DNA of 64,000 bases from assembly GCF_002252625.1 (NCBI RefSeq), contig NZ_NQKW01000001.1, forward strand, positions 1 through 64,000, in the 5' to 3' direction. This document shows, in pieces, positions 28,603 to 39,903 of this stretch. Both the position numbers and the translations under genes were made by a program. Numbering within the stretch: position 1 is the stretch's first letter; each line of letters starts with the position of its first letter. The notes below the pieces were generated by a model. The model saw only the letters and a program-made list of their open reading frames with translations. It had not been told where the DNA came from and searched no databases. The stretch is from Synechococcus sp. 1G10 (GTDB lineage: Bacteria > Cyanobacteriota > Cyanobacteriia > PCC-6307 > Cyanobiaceae).

Positions 28603-29766
28603 ATGGTTTTTTCTCCAGCGCAACCCCTGGCGGCCCTTGGCCCCCACGGCAAACTCGGTGTGATGGTCTGCGGCCATGGCAGCCGCAATCGACTTGCCGT
28701 GGGCGAGTTCGCTCAGCTGGCCGAGGGGTTGCGCACCCTTCTGCCGGGCGTTCCAGTCGACTACGGCTACCTGGAATTCGCCCGCCCGATCCTGCGGGAT
28801 GGCCTTGACAATCTGCGCAGCCAAGGCGTGGAGCACGTGCTGGCGGTGCCGGGAATGCTGTTCGCAGCCGGTCATGCCAAGAACGACATCCCCTCGGTGC
28901 TCAACACCTATGCGGCCGAAACCGGCCTGCGCATCGATTACGGACGGGAGCTGGGCATCGACCGCAAGATGATCCAGGCTGCGGCCGCCCGGATCTCCGC
29001 CTGCCTGGAGCAGGCGGGCCCCTCCGTAGCCCTGCACGACACACTGCTGGTGGTGGTTGGACGCGGTTCATCCGATCCCGATGCCAACTCCAACGTCAGC
29101 AAGGTGACGCGGATGCTGGTGGAGGGCATGGGCTTCGGCTGGGGGGAGACCCTGTACTCCGGGGTCACCTTCCCGCTGGTCGAGCCGGGCCTGCGCCATG
29201 CGGTCAAGCTGGGCTTCCGTCGCATCGTGGTGTTCCCCTACTTCCTCTTCTCGGGAGTGCTGGTGAGCCGGATCCAGCAGCACAGCCAACGGGTGGCGGC
29301 TGATCACCCCGAGATCGAGTTCCTCTCAGCCAGCTACCTGGGGGATCACCCGCTGGTGCTTGACACTTTCCGTGAGCGGGTGGAGGAGGTGATCCGGGGG
29401 GACACGCAGATGAACTGTTCCCTGTGCAAGTACCGGGCCCAGGTGCTGGGCTTCGAGAGTGAGGTGGGGGCTCCCCAGCGCAGCCACCACCACCACGTGG
29501 AGGGTCTGGTGGAGAGCTGCACTCTCTGCGAGCGGGAGTGCACCGGCGCCTGCCAGCCCGACGGGGTGCCGATTCCCCTGAGTCACGGCCACAGTCATGA
29601 CCACAGCCACAGCCATGACCACAGCCATGGCCATGAGCACGGCCCAGCAGGTCATGCCCACACCCACGCGCCCTATCCCCAGGCGGACCATCCGCTCGGC
29701 CCCCGCAGCCTGGGGGCGGCTGGCTCACCTGTCTCGGTCCCAGCCGAGTCTCAGGAGACACGTTAG
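28603..29766 (+). CDS. CbiX/SirB-type sirohydrochlorin chelatase with Cys- and His-rich tail
   Basis: 387 residues. The first ~265 form two chelatase half-domains: LGVMVCGHGSRNRLAVGEFA with the active His, VPGMLFAAGHAKNDIPSVLN, and in the second half LLVVVGRGSSDPDANSNVSK and RIVVFPYFLFSGVLVSRIQQ. It inserts cobalt (cobalamin) or iron (siroheme) into sirohydrochlorin. The tail has Cys272-x-x-Cys275, then Cys306, Cys309, Cys313 and Cys317, then a His-rich stretch (about 328-356) in which nearly every second residue is His. Some CbiX proteins bind an Fe-S centre through tail cysteines, and the His stretch probably stores or delivers metal. Fits with cobB at 20042. Confidence 0.88.
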   Translation: MVFSPAQPLAALGPHGKLGVMVCGHGSRNRLAVGEFAQLAEGLRTLLPGVPVDYGYLEFARPILRDGLDNLRSQGVEHVLAVPGMLFAAGHAKNDIPSVLNTYAAETGLRIDYGRELGIDRKMIQAAAARISACLEQAGPSVALHDTLLVVVGRGSSDPDANSNVSKVTRMLVEGMGFGWGETLYSGVTFPLVEPGLRHAVKLGFRRIVVFPYFLFSGVLVSRIQQHSQRVAADHPEIEFLSASYLGDHPLVLDTFRERVEEVIRGDTQMNCSLCKYRAQVLGFESEVGAPQRSHHHHVEGLVESCTLCERECTGACQPDGVPIPLSHGHSHDHSHSHDHSHGHEHGPAGHAHTHAPYPQADHPLGPRSLGAAGSPVSVPAESQETR

Positions 29767-29793
29767 GCATCAGCAGGGCTGATGTATCAACGA

Positions 29794-29853
29794 TTTCCCC
29801 AGGTCAAGGGGGTTTTCCCCAGGTCGAGAGGGGTTTTTCCACAGGTTTAGGGG
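29794..29853 (+). repeat. Three ~20-base repeat units with DnaA-box-like core
   Basis: Units TTTCCCCAGGTCAAGGGGG (29794-29812), TTTTCCCCAGGTCGAGAGGG (from 29813) and TTTTTCCACAGGTTTAGGGG (29834-29853) stand head to tail, about 20-22 bases apart (two helical turns). The third contains TTTTCCACA at 29835-29843, which matches the cyanobacterial DnaA-box consensus; the others differ by one base (TTTTCCCCA or TTTCCCCA). A weaker copy, TCTTCCCCAGGCC, lies at 29893. Binding of DnaA is not shown. Confidence 0.65.
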
Positions 29854-29911
29854 TCGAACAGGCCGCCACGGCGTTGGGCCTGGGGATTCCGCTCTTCCCC
29901 AGGCCCAGAAC

Positions 29912-29940
29912 TTGACAGTCCTCTCCCAGCCCTTTACGCC
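29912..29940 (+). promoter_or_regulatory. Candidate promoter of the DUF2811 gene
   Basis: TTGACA at 29912-29917 is a perfect -35 hexamer; 17 bases later stands TACGCC, a poor -10. If used, transcription starts about 130 bases before the ATG. Confidence 0.3.
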
Positions 29941-30082
29941 CCCCTGCCGGGATCTCGCCAAGGCCTGCCAGGCCGCTCATGGGCTGGCTGTCTCAGGCTT
30001 GGGCCAGGTGGATTCGACGCCACCAGGCCGCTTTGACGTCACCCCCCTCCCCGTGTCTTTCTGGGTGCACCCAAGAGGATCC

Positions 30083-30322
30083 ATGCCCATGCATCACGAT
30101 GGCCGAGAGCCCCTGAGCCGCGCAGACATCAGCCTGGAAGCGGAGATCCCCGAAGACCTCTTCAATGGCATGCACGAGTTCATGCGCAGCCACCCCCATT
30201 GGGATCAGTACCGCCTGATCACCTCCGCCCTGGCCGGCTTCCTGTTCCAGAACGGCTGCAGTGATCGCTGCGTCACCCAGCACTACCTGGATGGACTGTT
30301 CATGAAGGCCGGCTCAAGTTGA
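30083..30322 (+). CDS. DUF2811 family small protein
   Basis: 79 residues. ISLEAEIPEDLFNGMHEFMR, then HPHWDQYRLITSALAGFLFQ and NGCSDRCVTQHYLDGLF form the whole conserved domain of this short cyanobacterial family, whose function is unknown. The ATG at 30083 leaves only a 14-residue leader. Two cysteines (GCSDRC) are four residues apart. It ends 31 bases before the run of A that forms the terminator of the opposite gene. Confidence 0.75.
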   Translation: MPMHHDGREPLSRADISLEAEIPEDLFNGMHEFMRSHPHWDQYRLITSALAGFLFQNGCSDRCVTQHYLDGLFMKAGSS

Positions 30323-30352
30323 AGTAAGGGCAGGCAGCGGCGAAAAAACGCC

Positions 30353-30375
30353 AAAAAAAAGCGGAAGCTGCCGCT
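30353..30375 (-). terminator. Rho-independent terminator of the GMC oxidoreductase gene
   Basis: Read on the minus strand, AGCGG - loop CAGCTT - CCGCT is followed by a run of eight T (30353-30360 complement). It lies 115 bases beyond the stop of the GMC gene. A neighbouring GGCG-AAAAAA-CGCC hairpin (30339-30352) may help end transcripts coming from the DUF2811 side. Confidence 0.7.
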
Positions 30376-30489
30376 CCCGCCGTTTCTCCCTTGCCCGACC
30401 CGTTGAAAGGTCGCCTGCAGATTGTGCGGCCTGAGATCCAGCCTGGTTGTGGTCATCGACACCAGTTGCAGCCGCTGGTGTGCAGCCGC

Positions 30490-32169
30490 TCACATCCCGG
30501 AGCGCCGCAGCTCCGCCGCCGCTCGCTCGCAGGCCCGCCAGGTGATCGCCATCTCCGTCAGGGTCGGGCTTTGCCAGCCGGCACTTGGCCAACAGGACCC
30601 GTCCGTCACCAGCAGGTTCGGCGCTTGCCAGTGGCGGTTCCAGGGATCAAGCACCCCGTCATCCCGACTCGCAGTCATGCGTGCGCCGCCCAGCTCGTGG
30701 ACGTAGTAACCGGGCGGTGCGGCCGTGGGGGCGAGGGCCACGCTGCGGCGAAGCAGGGGTTCAGCCAAAGGGAACAGGAACAGGTCCTCGAGGGGGTGGA
30801 TCTCTCCGCCACCGGCTGTCACCACCTGCTGCATCCGCTCCTGCATGTGCGCCACCATGCGCAACTCGTTCTCCCCCCAGTGGCAGTCGATGTGAGCGGC
30901 CGGCAGCCCCCAGGCGTCGCTGACGGAAGTACTGAGCGTGAGCCTGTTTCCGGGGTGGGGCAGCACCTCGCCGTGACCGATCAGGAAACCCACCGCCTCG
31001 CGGGGGTGGCGCTTGAACGGCGCTGGTGGATCGAAGCGCTGCACCCCCACCCAGAGGCCATAGCCGCGCAGGAAGGGCAGATCACCGCCGTGATCGAGAT
31101 TCAGTGTGTTGGGAATGAAGGCGCTGCCAGCCCCTGACAGCTCCGCCACCTCAGCTGGTGGCGGCTGATCGGGCAGGGAAAAGAAGCGGCTGCTGGAGAT
31201 GTGATCCATCAGGTACCGCCCCAGGCAGCCCGAGCCATCAGGCAGTCCCCGGCTCTGGTGCGCTTCGCCGGAGTGAAGCAGGATCCGCACGCTCTCGAGC
31301 GTGGAGGCACAGAGCACCACCAGCCGGGCCCGGGCGTGGTGGCGAGCGCCGCTGAGTCGATCGAGAAAAACGACCCCATCTGCGAGCCCGTCCCTGCCGA
31401 TCTCCACATGGCTCACCACCGCATTGCTGCGCAGGCAGACCCGGCCGATTTCCAGGGCACGGGCCAGGGCACCACCCTGGGAGCAGGAACGGGGCCATGG
31501 ACTGCTGGCCGTGCGCTGCTGTAGCCGGAAGCCGCGCGAGTGGATCAGGGGCAGGCCCAGCTCGCGGGAGATCGCGCCACCCAGGTGCTCCTCCGCGGGA
31601 GTGAACGGCAGGGGAGGCAGGTACTGGCCGTCTGGAAGCTGGGGCAGCCCGTCGCACTGGCCGTGCACCCCGAGCATGCGCTCGAGCCGGTCGTAGTAAG
31701 GGTTGAGATCCTCCAAGGCGATCGGCCAGGGGAGGCCATGGCCATCACGCTCGGCCGCCTTGAACTCGTGGTCGGAGAGGCGCAGCGTGATGCCCCCCCA
31801 GGTGAGGCTCCTGCCGCCCACCTGCCGTCCGCGGCTCCACAGGAAGGGACGCTGCTCGGGAGTGGTGTACGGGTTCTCGACCTCATCGACATAGAGATCA
31901 GGGTTGGCCTTCCAGTACCCCGGATGCTGGCTCTGCAGGTTTTGGCGTCCGCTGCTGAGGTTGGCCAGCCGGCGCAGGCTGTTGCCTGGCTCTCGACCGA
32001 AGGCCCTCTCCGGGCTCAGATCGGGGCCCGCCTCCAGCACCAGCACCTCCAGGCCTGCCTGCGCCAACACCATCGCGGCCACACCGCCCGTGGCTCCTGA
32101 GCCCACCACCACGGCGTCGTAGGTGAGGGATGGATCGAAGCTTGGAGAAGTGGCAAGGCCAGACGACAT
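30490..32169 (-). CDS. GMC family FAD-dependent oxidoreductase
   Basis: 559 residues from ATG 32169. The N-terminal FAD fold reads YDAVVVGSGATGGVAAMVLA then GLEVLVLEAGPD; VGGRSLTWGGITLRLSDHEF is the family's second motif; the C terminus has GGARMTASRDDGVLDPWNRH and LLVTDGSCWPSAGWQSPTLT, with the His of the active site expected nearby (VHELGG). GMC enzymes oxidise alcohols such as choline, glucose or sterols; here no substrate can be assigned. A choline dehydrogenase label would be a guess. The gene lies downstream of tRNA-fMet on the same strand but a terminator separates them. Confidence 0.85.
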   Translation of the reverse strand: MSSGLATSPSFDPSLTYDAVVVGSGATGGVAAMVLAQAGLEVLVLEAGPDLSPERAFGREPGNSLRRLANLSSGRQNLQSQHPGYWKANPDLYVDEVENPYTTPEQRPFLWSRGRQVGGRSLTWGGITLRLSDHEFKAAERDGHGLPWPIALEDLNPYYDRLERMLGVHGQCDGLPQLPDGQYLPPLPFTPAEEHLGGAISRELGLPLIHSRGFRLQQRTASSPWPRSCSQGGALARALEIGRVCLRSNAVVSHVEIGRDGLADGVVFLDRLSGARHHARARLVVLCASTLESVRILLHSGEAHQSRGLPDGSGCLGRYLMDHISSSRFFSLPDQPPPAEVAELSGAGSAFIPNTLNLDHGGDLPFLRGYGLWVGVQRFDPPAPFKRHPREAVGFLIGHGEVLPHPGNRLTLSTSVSDAWGLPAAHIDCHWGENELRMVAHMQERMQQVVTAGGGEIHPLEDLFLFPLAEPLLRRSVALAPTAAPPGYYVHELGGARMTASRDDGVLDPWNRHWQAPNLLVTDGSCWPSAGWQSPTLTEMAITWRACERAAAELRRSGM

Positions 32170-32232
32170 CCGATGGCTTCTCAGCCGGCAGCAGGGGGCG
32201 ACGCTAGGGCAGAGCTTCGTTGGCTCGCCATC

Positions 32233-32268
32233 AAAAAGCCCGGCCATCTGAAGATGACCGGGCTTTTT
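32233..32268 (-). terminator. Bidirectional terminator after tRNA-fMet
   Basis: AAAAAGCCCGG (32233-32243) pairs with CCGGGCTTTTT (32258-32268) around a 14-base middle that itself contains CATC-TGAA-GATG. With T runs on both strands it can end transcription either way; the gene it serves is the tRNA 5 bases upstream on the minus strand. Confidence 0.92.
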
Positions 32269-32272
32269 GATT

Positions 32273-32349
<77 letters not shown>

Positions 32350-32360
32350 GCGCCCAAGTG

Positions 32361-32390
32361 AGAGTACCACCCCGAGGTGCCCGCCAGCAA
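32361..32390 (-). promoter_or_regulatory. Candidate promoter of tRNA-fMet
   Basis: On the minus strand TTGCTG (32385-32390) and TACTCT (32361-32366) are 18 bases apart, 12 bases ahead of the mature 5' end. It fits between the asparaginase stop and the tRNA. Confidence 0.35.
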
Positions 32391-32400
32391 TCCGATGCCC

Positions 32401-33384
32401 TCAGGGGTTGGCGGCGTCGAAGCGCAACTCTCCGCTCACTGCCAGTTCGAGTCCCTCCCCGGGCACCAGGAACTGGCGCTTGAGGTCTTCGAGGGTGATC
32501 GGGGTGAGCCAGTCGAGCTGCTCGAGCAGGTGCAGAGCCACGGCGTGCTTAGCCCGGCTGGCGCCGTCCTCCACCTTGATCGCCAGACCAAGACCCTCGC
32601 CCACCCGGCTGAGGCACTGAATGCCCTCGGCACCACCCTTGCTGATCACCATGCCGTGACCCCGGGCCATCAACTCGGTGTCGAAGCGGCCCTCCCCGGC
32701 CACCAGTTCCGGGTGGGCGAGCATCGCCCGGCTGAGCCGTTCCAGATCCGCATGCTCGGAGGAGCCGAGGTGGGCGAACAGCAGGGCCATCTGGGCCAGG
32801 GGCAGCTGCAGAGTCGGTGCACCGCAGTCGTCGCGAGCGGTGACCAGCTCGGCCCCTGGCAGCCCCAGCAGCTCCCCGACCCGGCGCAGCATCTGTTGCT
32901 GCAGGGGATGGTCCACGTGCAGATAGCTTTCGAGCGGCCAGTGCATACGCCGGCAGGTGGTGAGGAAAGCCGCGTGCTTGCCGGAGCAGTTGTGCTGGAG
33001 CGGGCTGTCGGCCCCCACTGGGGTCGGACATTGAAGCTGTTCGGCTTCGATGTCCGCGCTCCAGAGGAGCTTGAACGCCTCGCGGGCGTGGGCGGCGGTG
33101 CCGGCATGGGAGGAACAGGCAATCGCCAGTCCGCGGTCGCCACTGCCGGTCTGATCGGCGGCGCCGCTGCTCACGAAGACCATGGCCTGGAACGGCTTCA
33201 GCGCCGAGCGCACGAAGCTGAGCTGCTGGGGATCACCGGCGCGCATCAGAACCCTGCCGCGCTTGTCGCAGACAACCGCGTGGACGCGATGGAACGACTC
33301 CGCGATGCCGTTGCGCAGCAGGCGCACCTCCAGGGGTGGAACCCCGGGGCGCTGAGGGCTGCCGAAACTGGAAGACAGGGTCAT
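32401..33384 (-). CDS. Asparaginase (AnsA/thermolabile type II-like family)
   Basis: 327 residues from ATG 33384. This is the asparaginase family typified by Rhizobium inducible AnsA, not the E. coli fold. Conserved stretches are EVRLLRNGIAESFHRVHAVV, RSALKPFQAMVFVSSGAADQ with the Ser-Ala-Leu-Lys-Pro motif, LAIACSSHAGTAAHAREAF, HNCSGKHAAFLTTCRRMHWP and DDCGAPTLQLPLAQMALLFA. It would hydrolyse asparagine to aspartate and ammonia. It lies 31 bases downstream of the start side of the DUF1230 gene's stop on the same strand. Confidence 0.85.
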   Translation of the reverse strand: MTLSSSFGSPQRPGVPPLEVRLLRNGIAESFHRVHAVVCDKRGRVLMRAGDPQQLSFVRSALKPFQAMVFVSSGAADQTGSGDRGLAIACSSHAGTAAHAREAFKLLWSADIEAEQLQCPTPVGADSPLQHNCSGKHAAFLTTCRRMHWPLESYLHVDHPLQQQMLRRVGELLGLPGAELVTARDDCGAPTLQLPLAQMALLFAHLGSSEHADLERLSRAMLAHPELVAGEGRFDTELMARGHGMVISKGGAEGIQCLSRVGEGLGLAIKVEDGASRAKHAVALHLLEQLDWLTPITLEDLKRQFLVPGEGLELAVSGELRFDAANP

Positions 33385-33415
33385 CGGGGAGGGAAAGGGA
33401 CCGCGGTTGGAGCGT

Positions 33416-33919
33416 TCAGAGAGCCTGGCAGAGGCCTGAACCCCCAAGGAGCAGCAGAATGGCGAGGCTGAGAGCCTGGCGCAGCCGCACCAGAACGGGC
33501 CGCACCTGATGGCGGGCCACCAGCAGATCCTGCTGGCGCCAGGCCAGGGGCTTTTCCCACACCTGGCCGTCGTACCACCCTGATTCCTCGTACTCCACCC
33601 GCTCGGAGAGCAAGCGACGGTTCACATAGGACCAGCCCAGCCACTGACGCGTCAGCAACAGCAGGGCCGGCAGCACTGCCGCTACGGCGGCCGTGGCCGC
33701 CAGACGCAGGGGCGCATGGCGCAGGGGCCAGCTGCCTGAGCTGATCAAGGCGGTGAGCGGCAGAGCCAGAAGCCAGCTGATCAGCAGGGGCCGCCTCAGA
33801 CCTGCGTTGGTGAGCGATGGCCAGGCGAAAAACCAGGAGGCGCAAAGCTGGCGGTATTCCTCGAGGGGACGCTGCTCGGGCGGTACCGGGCAGGGACTCT
33901 CCGAGCAGGCCTGATCCAT
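33416..33919 (-). CDS. DUF1230 (CGLD27-like) membrane protein
   Basis: 167 residues from ATG 33919. The pattern RPLEEYRQLCASWFFAWPSL, two membrane helices (about 38-80), then QWLGWSYVNRRLLSERVEYE and ESGWYDGQVWEKPLAWRQQD, and a C-terminal hydrophobic segment is that of CGLD27, a family conserved in cyanobacteria and plastids; in Arabidopsis the member is linked to iron homeostasis. Its role in bacteria is unknown. Confidence 0.8.
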   Translation of the reverse strand: MDQACSESPCPVPPEQRPLEEYRQLCASWFFAWPSLTNAGLRRPLLISWLLALPLTALISSGSWPLRHAPLRLAATAAVAAVLPALLLLTRQWLGWSYVNRRLLSERVEYEESGWYDGQVWEKPLAWRQQDLLVARHQVRPVLVRLRQALSLAILLLLGGSGLCQAL

Positions 33920-33982
33920 GGCAGTCACAGGGAAGTCACCGGAAGGTCTCTGGGCTGCTGTCGAACTGCCCAGTGGGACCAT

Positions 33983-34390
33983 TCATTGGGACAGGGGCTG
34001 AGTCGAGCTTAGGAATGGCTCGTGCTCTCCGTGCCCCCAGAAGGATTCCAGGTCGTAGTAGCGGCGCTCCGCTGGGGTGAGCACATGCACGATCAGCTCG
34101 CCGTAGTCGAGCAGCACCCAGCGGCCTTCGCTCTGACCTTCCTTGCGCAGGGGCAGGCGACCTGCCTCAAGCTCAAGCCGGTCCTCCACCGAGCGGGCAA
34201 TGGCCCTCACCTGCACTTCGGAAAGGCCGGAGCAGATCACGAACCAGTCGGCCAGGGAGGAGACCTCCTCAACCCGGATCAGACAGATTTCAACGGCCTT
34301 GCGGTCGTCACAGGCCTCTGCAGCAAGCAGGGCAAGCGCCCGGCTGTCTCCGGACGCCAGCACAGTGGGGCTGGGAGCTGATTCAGCCAT
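33983..34390 (-). CDS. rsfS: Ribosome silencing factor
   Basis: 135 residues from ATG 34390. RsfS binds ribosomal protein L14 and blocks joining of the subunits when nutrients are short. Motifs are AEACDDRKAVEICLIRVEEV, LADWFVICSGLSEVQVRAIA, and WVLLDYGELIVHVLTPAERR followed by YYDLESFWG, which are those of the RsfS/Iojap family. The start overlaps the end of the upstream DUF3318 gene by eight bases. Confidence 0.94.
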   Translation of the reverse strand: MAESAPSPTVLASGDSRALALLAAEACDDRKAVEICLIRVEEVSSLADWFVICSGLSEVQVRAIARSVEDRLELEAGRLPLRKEGQSEGRWVLLDYGELIVHVLTPAERRYYDLESFWGHGEHEPFLSSTQPLSQ

Positions 34391-35018
34391 AAACGTTCTC
34401 ACTGGTCACTGACTGGCGGCTTCCCTGCTGTTGAGCCATTTCAGCGCGGGCTCGTCCAGCACTCTTGCGCAGGGCCTCGAGGCGGTCTTCGTAAAAGGAG
34501 CGACGACGTTTCTTGCGGGTTTGCTCAAGCAGTTCCTTTAGAGCTCCCCCCAGGCTCTTGTAGGCGTTGGGGAGGGTGTAGCCGAAACGGCAGGCCAGGG
34601 AAATGGCTCGCTCGTCGGCGGCGATGGCGTCCTGCAGGCGCTTCTCGTTGTTGTTTTTTAGGTAGAGGCGGTAGCCGGCGAAGCCGGAGAGCCCCAGAGC
34701 CATCATCAGCAGCAGTCCGTCCTGCACCCAGAGTTCGCCGATGGCGCCGCCCAGGCCGATTGCCAGGGCCGCCATCTCCCAGCCGTCGCGAGGGACGGCG
34801 TCGTTCTGGATGCGCCCCACCTCATGCCAGAAGAGCAGGTTGCGGTGATCGAGGGCGAAAGGCTCCCACTTGAGCAGATCGACCTGAACCTCCACCTCGT
34901 CGCGACCGATCTCCTCAATCGTGATCAGAGGGGGATCGGCGGAAGCGGCCGCTTCCACGAACACCCAGCTCTGCATCTCCGGAGGGAGGAGCCCCTTCAG
35001 GCGCTGGAGTTCGCTCAT
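34383..35018 (-). CDS. DUF3318 family protein
   Basis: 211 residues from ATG 35018. The N-terminal part ([20 protein letters not shown] and [20 protein letters not shown], then [20 protein letters not shown]) followed by two membrane segments and a basic C-terminal helical region ([20 protein letters not shown]) matches a cyanobacterial family of unknown function. The HEVGR stretch is reminiscent of a metal site but not a full zincin motif. It probably shares a transcript with rsfS, DUF1230 and asparaginase. The start is 117 bases from the divergent carB. Confidence 0.7.
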   Translation of the reverse strand: MSELQRLKGLLPPEMQSWVFVEAAASADPPLITIEEIGRDEVEVQVDLLKWEPFALDHRNLLFWHEVGRIQNDAVPRDGWEMAALAIGLGGAIGELWVQDGLLLMMALGLSGFAGYRLYLKNNNEKRLQDAIAADERAISLACRFGYTLPNAYKSLGGALKELLEQTRKKRRRSFYEDRLEALRKSAGRARAEMAQQQGSRQSVTSENVYG

Positions 35019-35135
35019 GGAGCCACTTTCGCTGATCACAAGATGCTCACGTTAGCGAGGACACAGCGCCCCACCGCCAGGCTTCGTGGTGGGGCCGTGA
35101 GAGGCTGGCGTCGTTTGGCAGTTCAAGCGCCGCCC

Positions 35136-38441
<3,306 letters not shown>

Positions 38442-38443
38442 GG

Positions 38444-39202
38444 TTGAGGACCTTCGCCCTCGGATCCTTGACCGGCACCGCCACTCCCATCAGCGCCAGC
38501 GTCAACCCAGCCACCAGCGCCTCGATCGCTCCTGGGAGCGACATCCGCGAGCTGTTCCGTGCCGCCTACGAGAACCGCTACACCTGGGCTCCGGGCTTCG
38601 GCGGCTACCGGGGCCGCTGCGTCTGGGAGCAGGGTGAGCAGCGGGTGGAGGGTCAATTCCGCGTGGGCGCCGACCTCAAGGCCAGTGTTGAGGGCATCGA
38701 GGACGAGGAGATCACCAAGTCGATCGGCTCCCAGCTCTGGGAAGTGTGCATCCACCGGGTGCGCCGCAGCTTCGAGCAGACCCACGGCGCCAACACATTC
38801 AGCGCCGGCGATACCGATGCCGTGGGCCTCGAGGTGATCGTGGGCGGCAAGAACGCCGGTGATCGCTACCGCATCAAGGATTCGGTTGTCACGATGGTGC
38901 ACCGCCAGATCCACGGCACCGTGGTAACGATCTTCACCGGCAGCACCACCGACACCGGTGCTGGCTATCTCAGCCACACCTACAGCAGCCGCTACAGCGA
39001 TCCGGCCACGGGCGAAGCCCGCGGTGGCACCAGCCGGTTCAGCGACACCTTTGTTCCCCTGGCCGGCGTAGGGCCCTGGGTGCTCGCTGAGCGGGTGATC
39101 ACCAGCGACGATCCCGAAGCACCGGGGTGCAGCAGCGTGCAGACCTTCCGCTTCGAGGCCCTCGAGCCGCTGCCACAGGCCGCCGCTGAACCCTCCGCCT
39201 AG
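38444..39202 (+). CDS. DUF3386 family protein
   Basis: 252 residues from TTG 38444, three bases after the carB stop; TTG 38468 is an alternative. Conserved-looking stretches are DIRELFRAAYENRYTWAPGF, GGYRGRCVWEQGEQRVEGQF, RVRRSFEQTHGANTFSAGDT and YLSHTYSSRYSDPATGEARG. It matches, from memory, the cyanobacterial DUF3386 family; a beta-rich fold is likely and the function is unknown. Close spacing suggests read-through from carB. Confidence 0.7.
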   Translation: MRTFALGSLTGTATPISASVNPATSASIAPGSDIRELFRAAYENRYTWAPGFGGYRGRCVWEQGEQRVEGQFRVGADLKASVEGIEDEEITKSIGSQLWEVCIHRVRRSFEQTHGANTFSAGDTDAVGLEVIVGGKNAGDRYRIKDSVVTMVHRQIHGTVVTIFTGSTTDTGAGYLSHTYSSRYSDPATGEARGGTSRFSDTFVPLAGVGPWVLAERVITSDDPEAPGCSSVQTFRFEALEPLPQAAAEPSA

Positions 39203-39229
39203 ATCACTCGCTCACCCGCTCGCTCAGGT

Positions 39230-39469
39230 TCAGACCCCGTCCGGAAGGGCGGGGATGCTCTTGAGCCGTTCGTTCAGCTGGAAGGCCATCGACTGGCGGC
39301 CCACTGCCAGCACCTTGAGGGTGTCCTCGTAGAGACGAAGCTGGGCATCGGCCACCTGCATGCCCCGCACCAGTTCCTTGACGTCGTCGGGAAGAACGTT
39401 GAGTTCGTAGCGCTTGCCCTCGAAGGTGAGCACGGGGGGCTGGTTGGAAGAGGCCGTCAAGGTCACCAC
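39230..39469 (-). CDS. Small DUF6447-like protein
   Basis: 79 residues from the first of two adjacent GTG codons (39469, 39466). LTFEGKRYELNVLPDDVKEL then VRGMQVADAQLRLYEDTLKV and an amphipathic helix (AVGRQSMAFQLNERLKSIPA) match a short family found in cyanobacteria and proteobacteria, with a beta hairpin followed by helices. Function unknown. It ends 28 bases past the end of the convergent DUF3386 gene and is followed upstream by another small gene. Confidence 0.65.
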   Translation of the reverse strand: MVTLTASSNQPPVLTFEGKRYELNVLPDDVKELVRGMQVADAQLRLYEDTLKVLAVGRQSMAFQLNERLKSIPALPDGV

Positions 39470-39489
39470 TGTGTCGTCGCGGAGGCAGG

Positions 39490-39858
39490 TTAAGCCGCTC
39501 CCGGCGGGCCTTCCAAGGCTGGGGCAGCAACCGAGGTGCCAGCCGGCGGCAGCTTGGCCGGGGTGGGCCGGCGAATCCGTTTGAAGAAGAACATCAGCAG
39601 GGGGCCCACCTGGGCCGCCTCCACCATCTCCCAACCCTCCTTGCCGAGCAGGTTCATGAAGAACTGCAGTTGCTCGGCCGGGTGGCGGGGCGTCTGGGAG
39701 GCGCCATAGAACTCGGGAAACTCCCGGGCGATGAATTCGGGGCTGAGGATTCCCTGCAACTTCTGGCTGGCGGCCTGGGGGTCGGGGGGTGCGGGTGGGG
39801 AGCTGTTCTCCACGTTGATGTGGATCACCCGGTACTCCCACTGGGGCATCTCAGCCAT
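39490..39858 (-). CDS. Small conserved protein of unknown function
   Basis: 122 residues from ATG 39858. The start MAEMPQWEYRVIHINVENSS and the middle FFMNLLGKEGWEMVEAAQVG, then PLLMFFFKRIRR are typical of short DUF4177-like proteins (W-E-Y-x-V ... G-x-E-G-W-E-x-V ... F-K-R), though with a long insert (residues ~17-62, Pro/Gln-rich). The tail is Ala/Pro-rich and low complexity. Function unknown. It lies 20 bases upstream of the DUF6447-like gene on the same strand. Confidence 0.65.
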   Translation of the reverse strand: MAEMPQWEYRVIHINVENSSPPAPPDPQAASQKLQGILSPEFIAREFPEFYGASQTPRHPAEQLQFFMNLLGKEGWEMVEAAQVGPLLMFFFKRIRRPTPAKLPPAGTSVAAPALEGPPGAA

Positions 39859-39903
39859 GGTCGCTCGAGCGTGGAACTGGACTTCATCACCGATGGTGGC
39901 GGT

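Larger units (their letters stand above)
29767..30082. other. Intergenic stretch with T/C-rich repeats
   Basis: 316 bases between the chelatase and the DUF2811 gene hold no convincing gene. Bases 29794-29853 carry three repeat units described separately, with a degenerate fourth at 29893. An in-frame extension of the DUF2811 gene back to 29912 has no family resemblance, so I treat 29941-30082 as a probable untranslated leader. Confidence 0.6.

Noticed and set aside
26799-28688. A 629-codon frame on the minus strand opposite the 7TM-HD gene
   Set aside because: Same shadow effect; Gln/His-rich without domains, and the plus-strand protein has all HD motifs.
20000-30000. Cobalamin riboswitch upstream of cobB or the CbiX gene
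   Set aside because: The intergenic space before cobB is 20 bases and before the chelatase about 100 bases, with no B12-box-like sequence seen.
29767-30082. Chromosomal replication origin
   Set aside because: Only one exact DnaA box is present, and no dnaN or dnaA lies nearby. The repeats are kept as a finding but not called an origin.
29912-30082. N-terminal extension of the DUF2811 protein
   Set aside because: 57 extra residues with no conservation pattern; the domain begins 14 residues after the later ATG.
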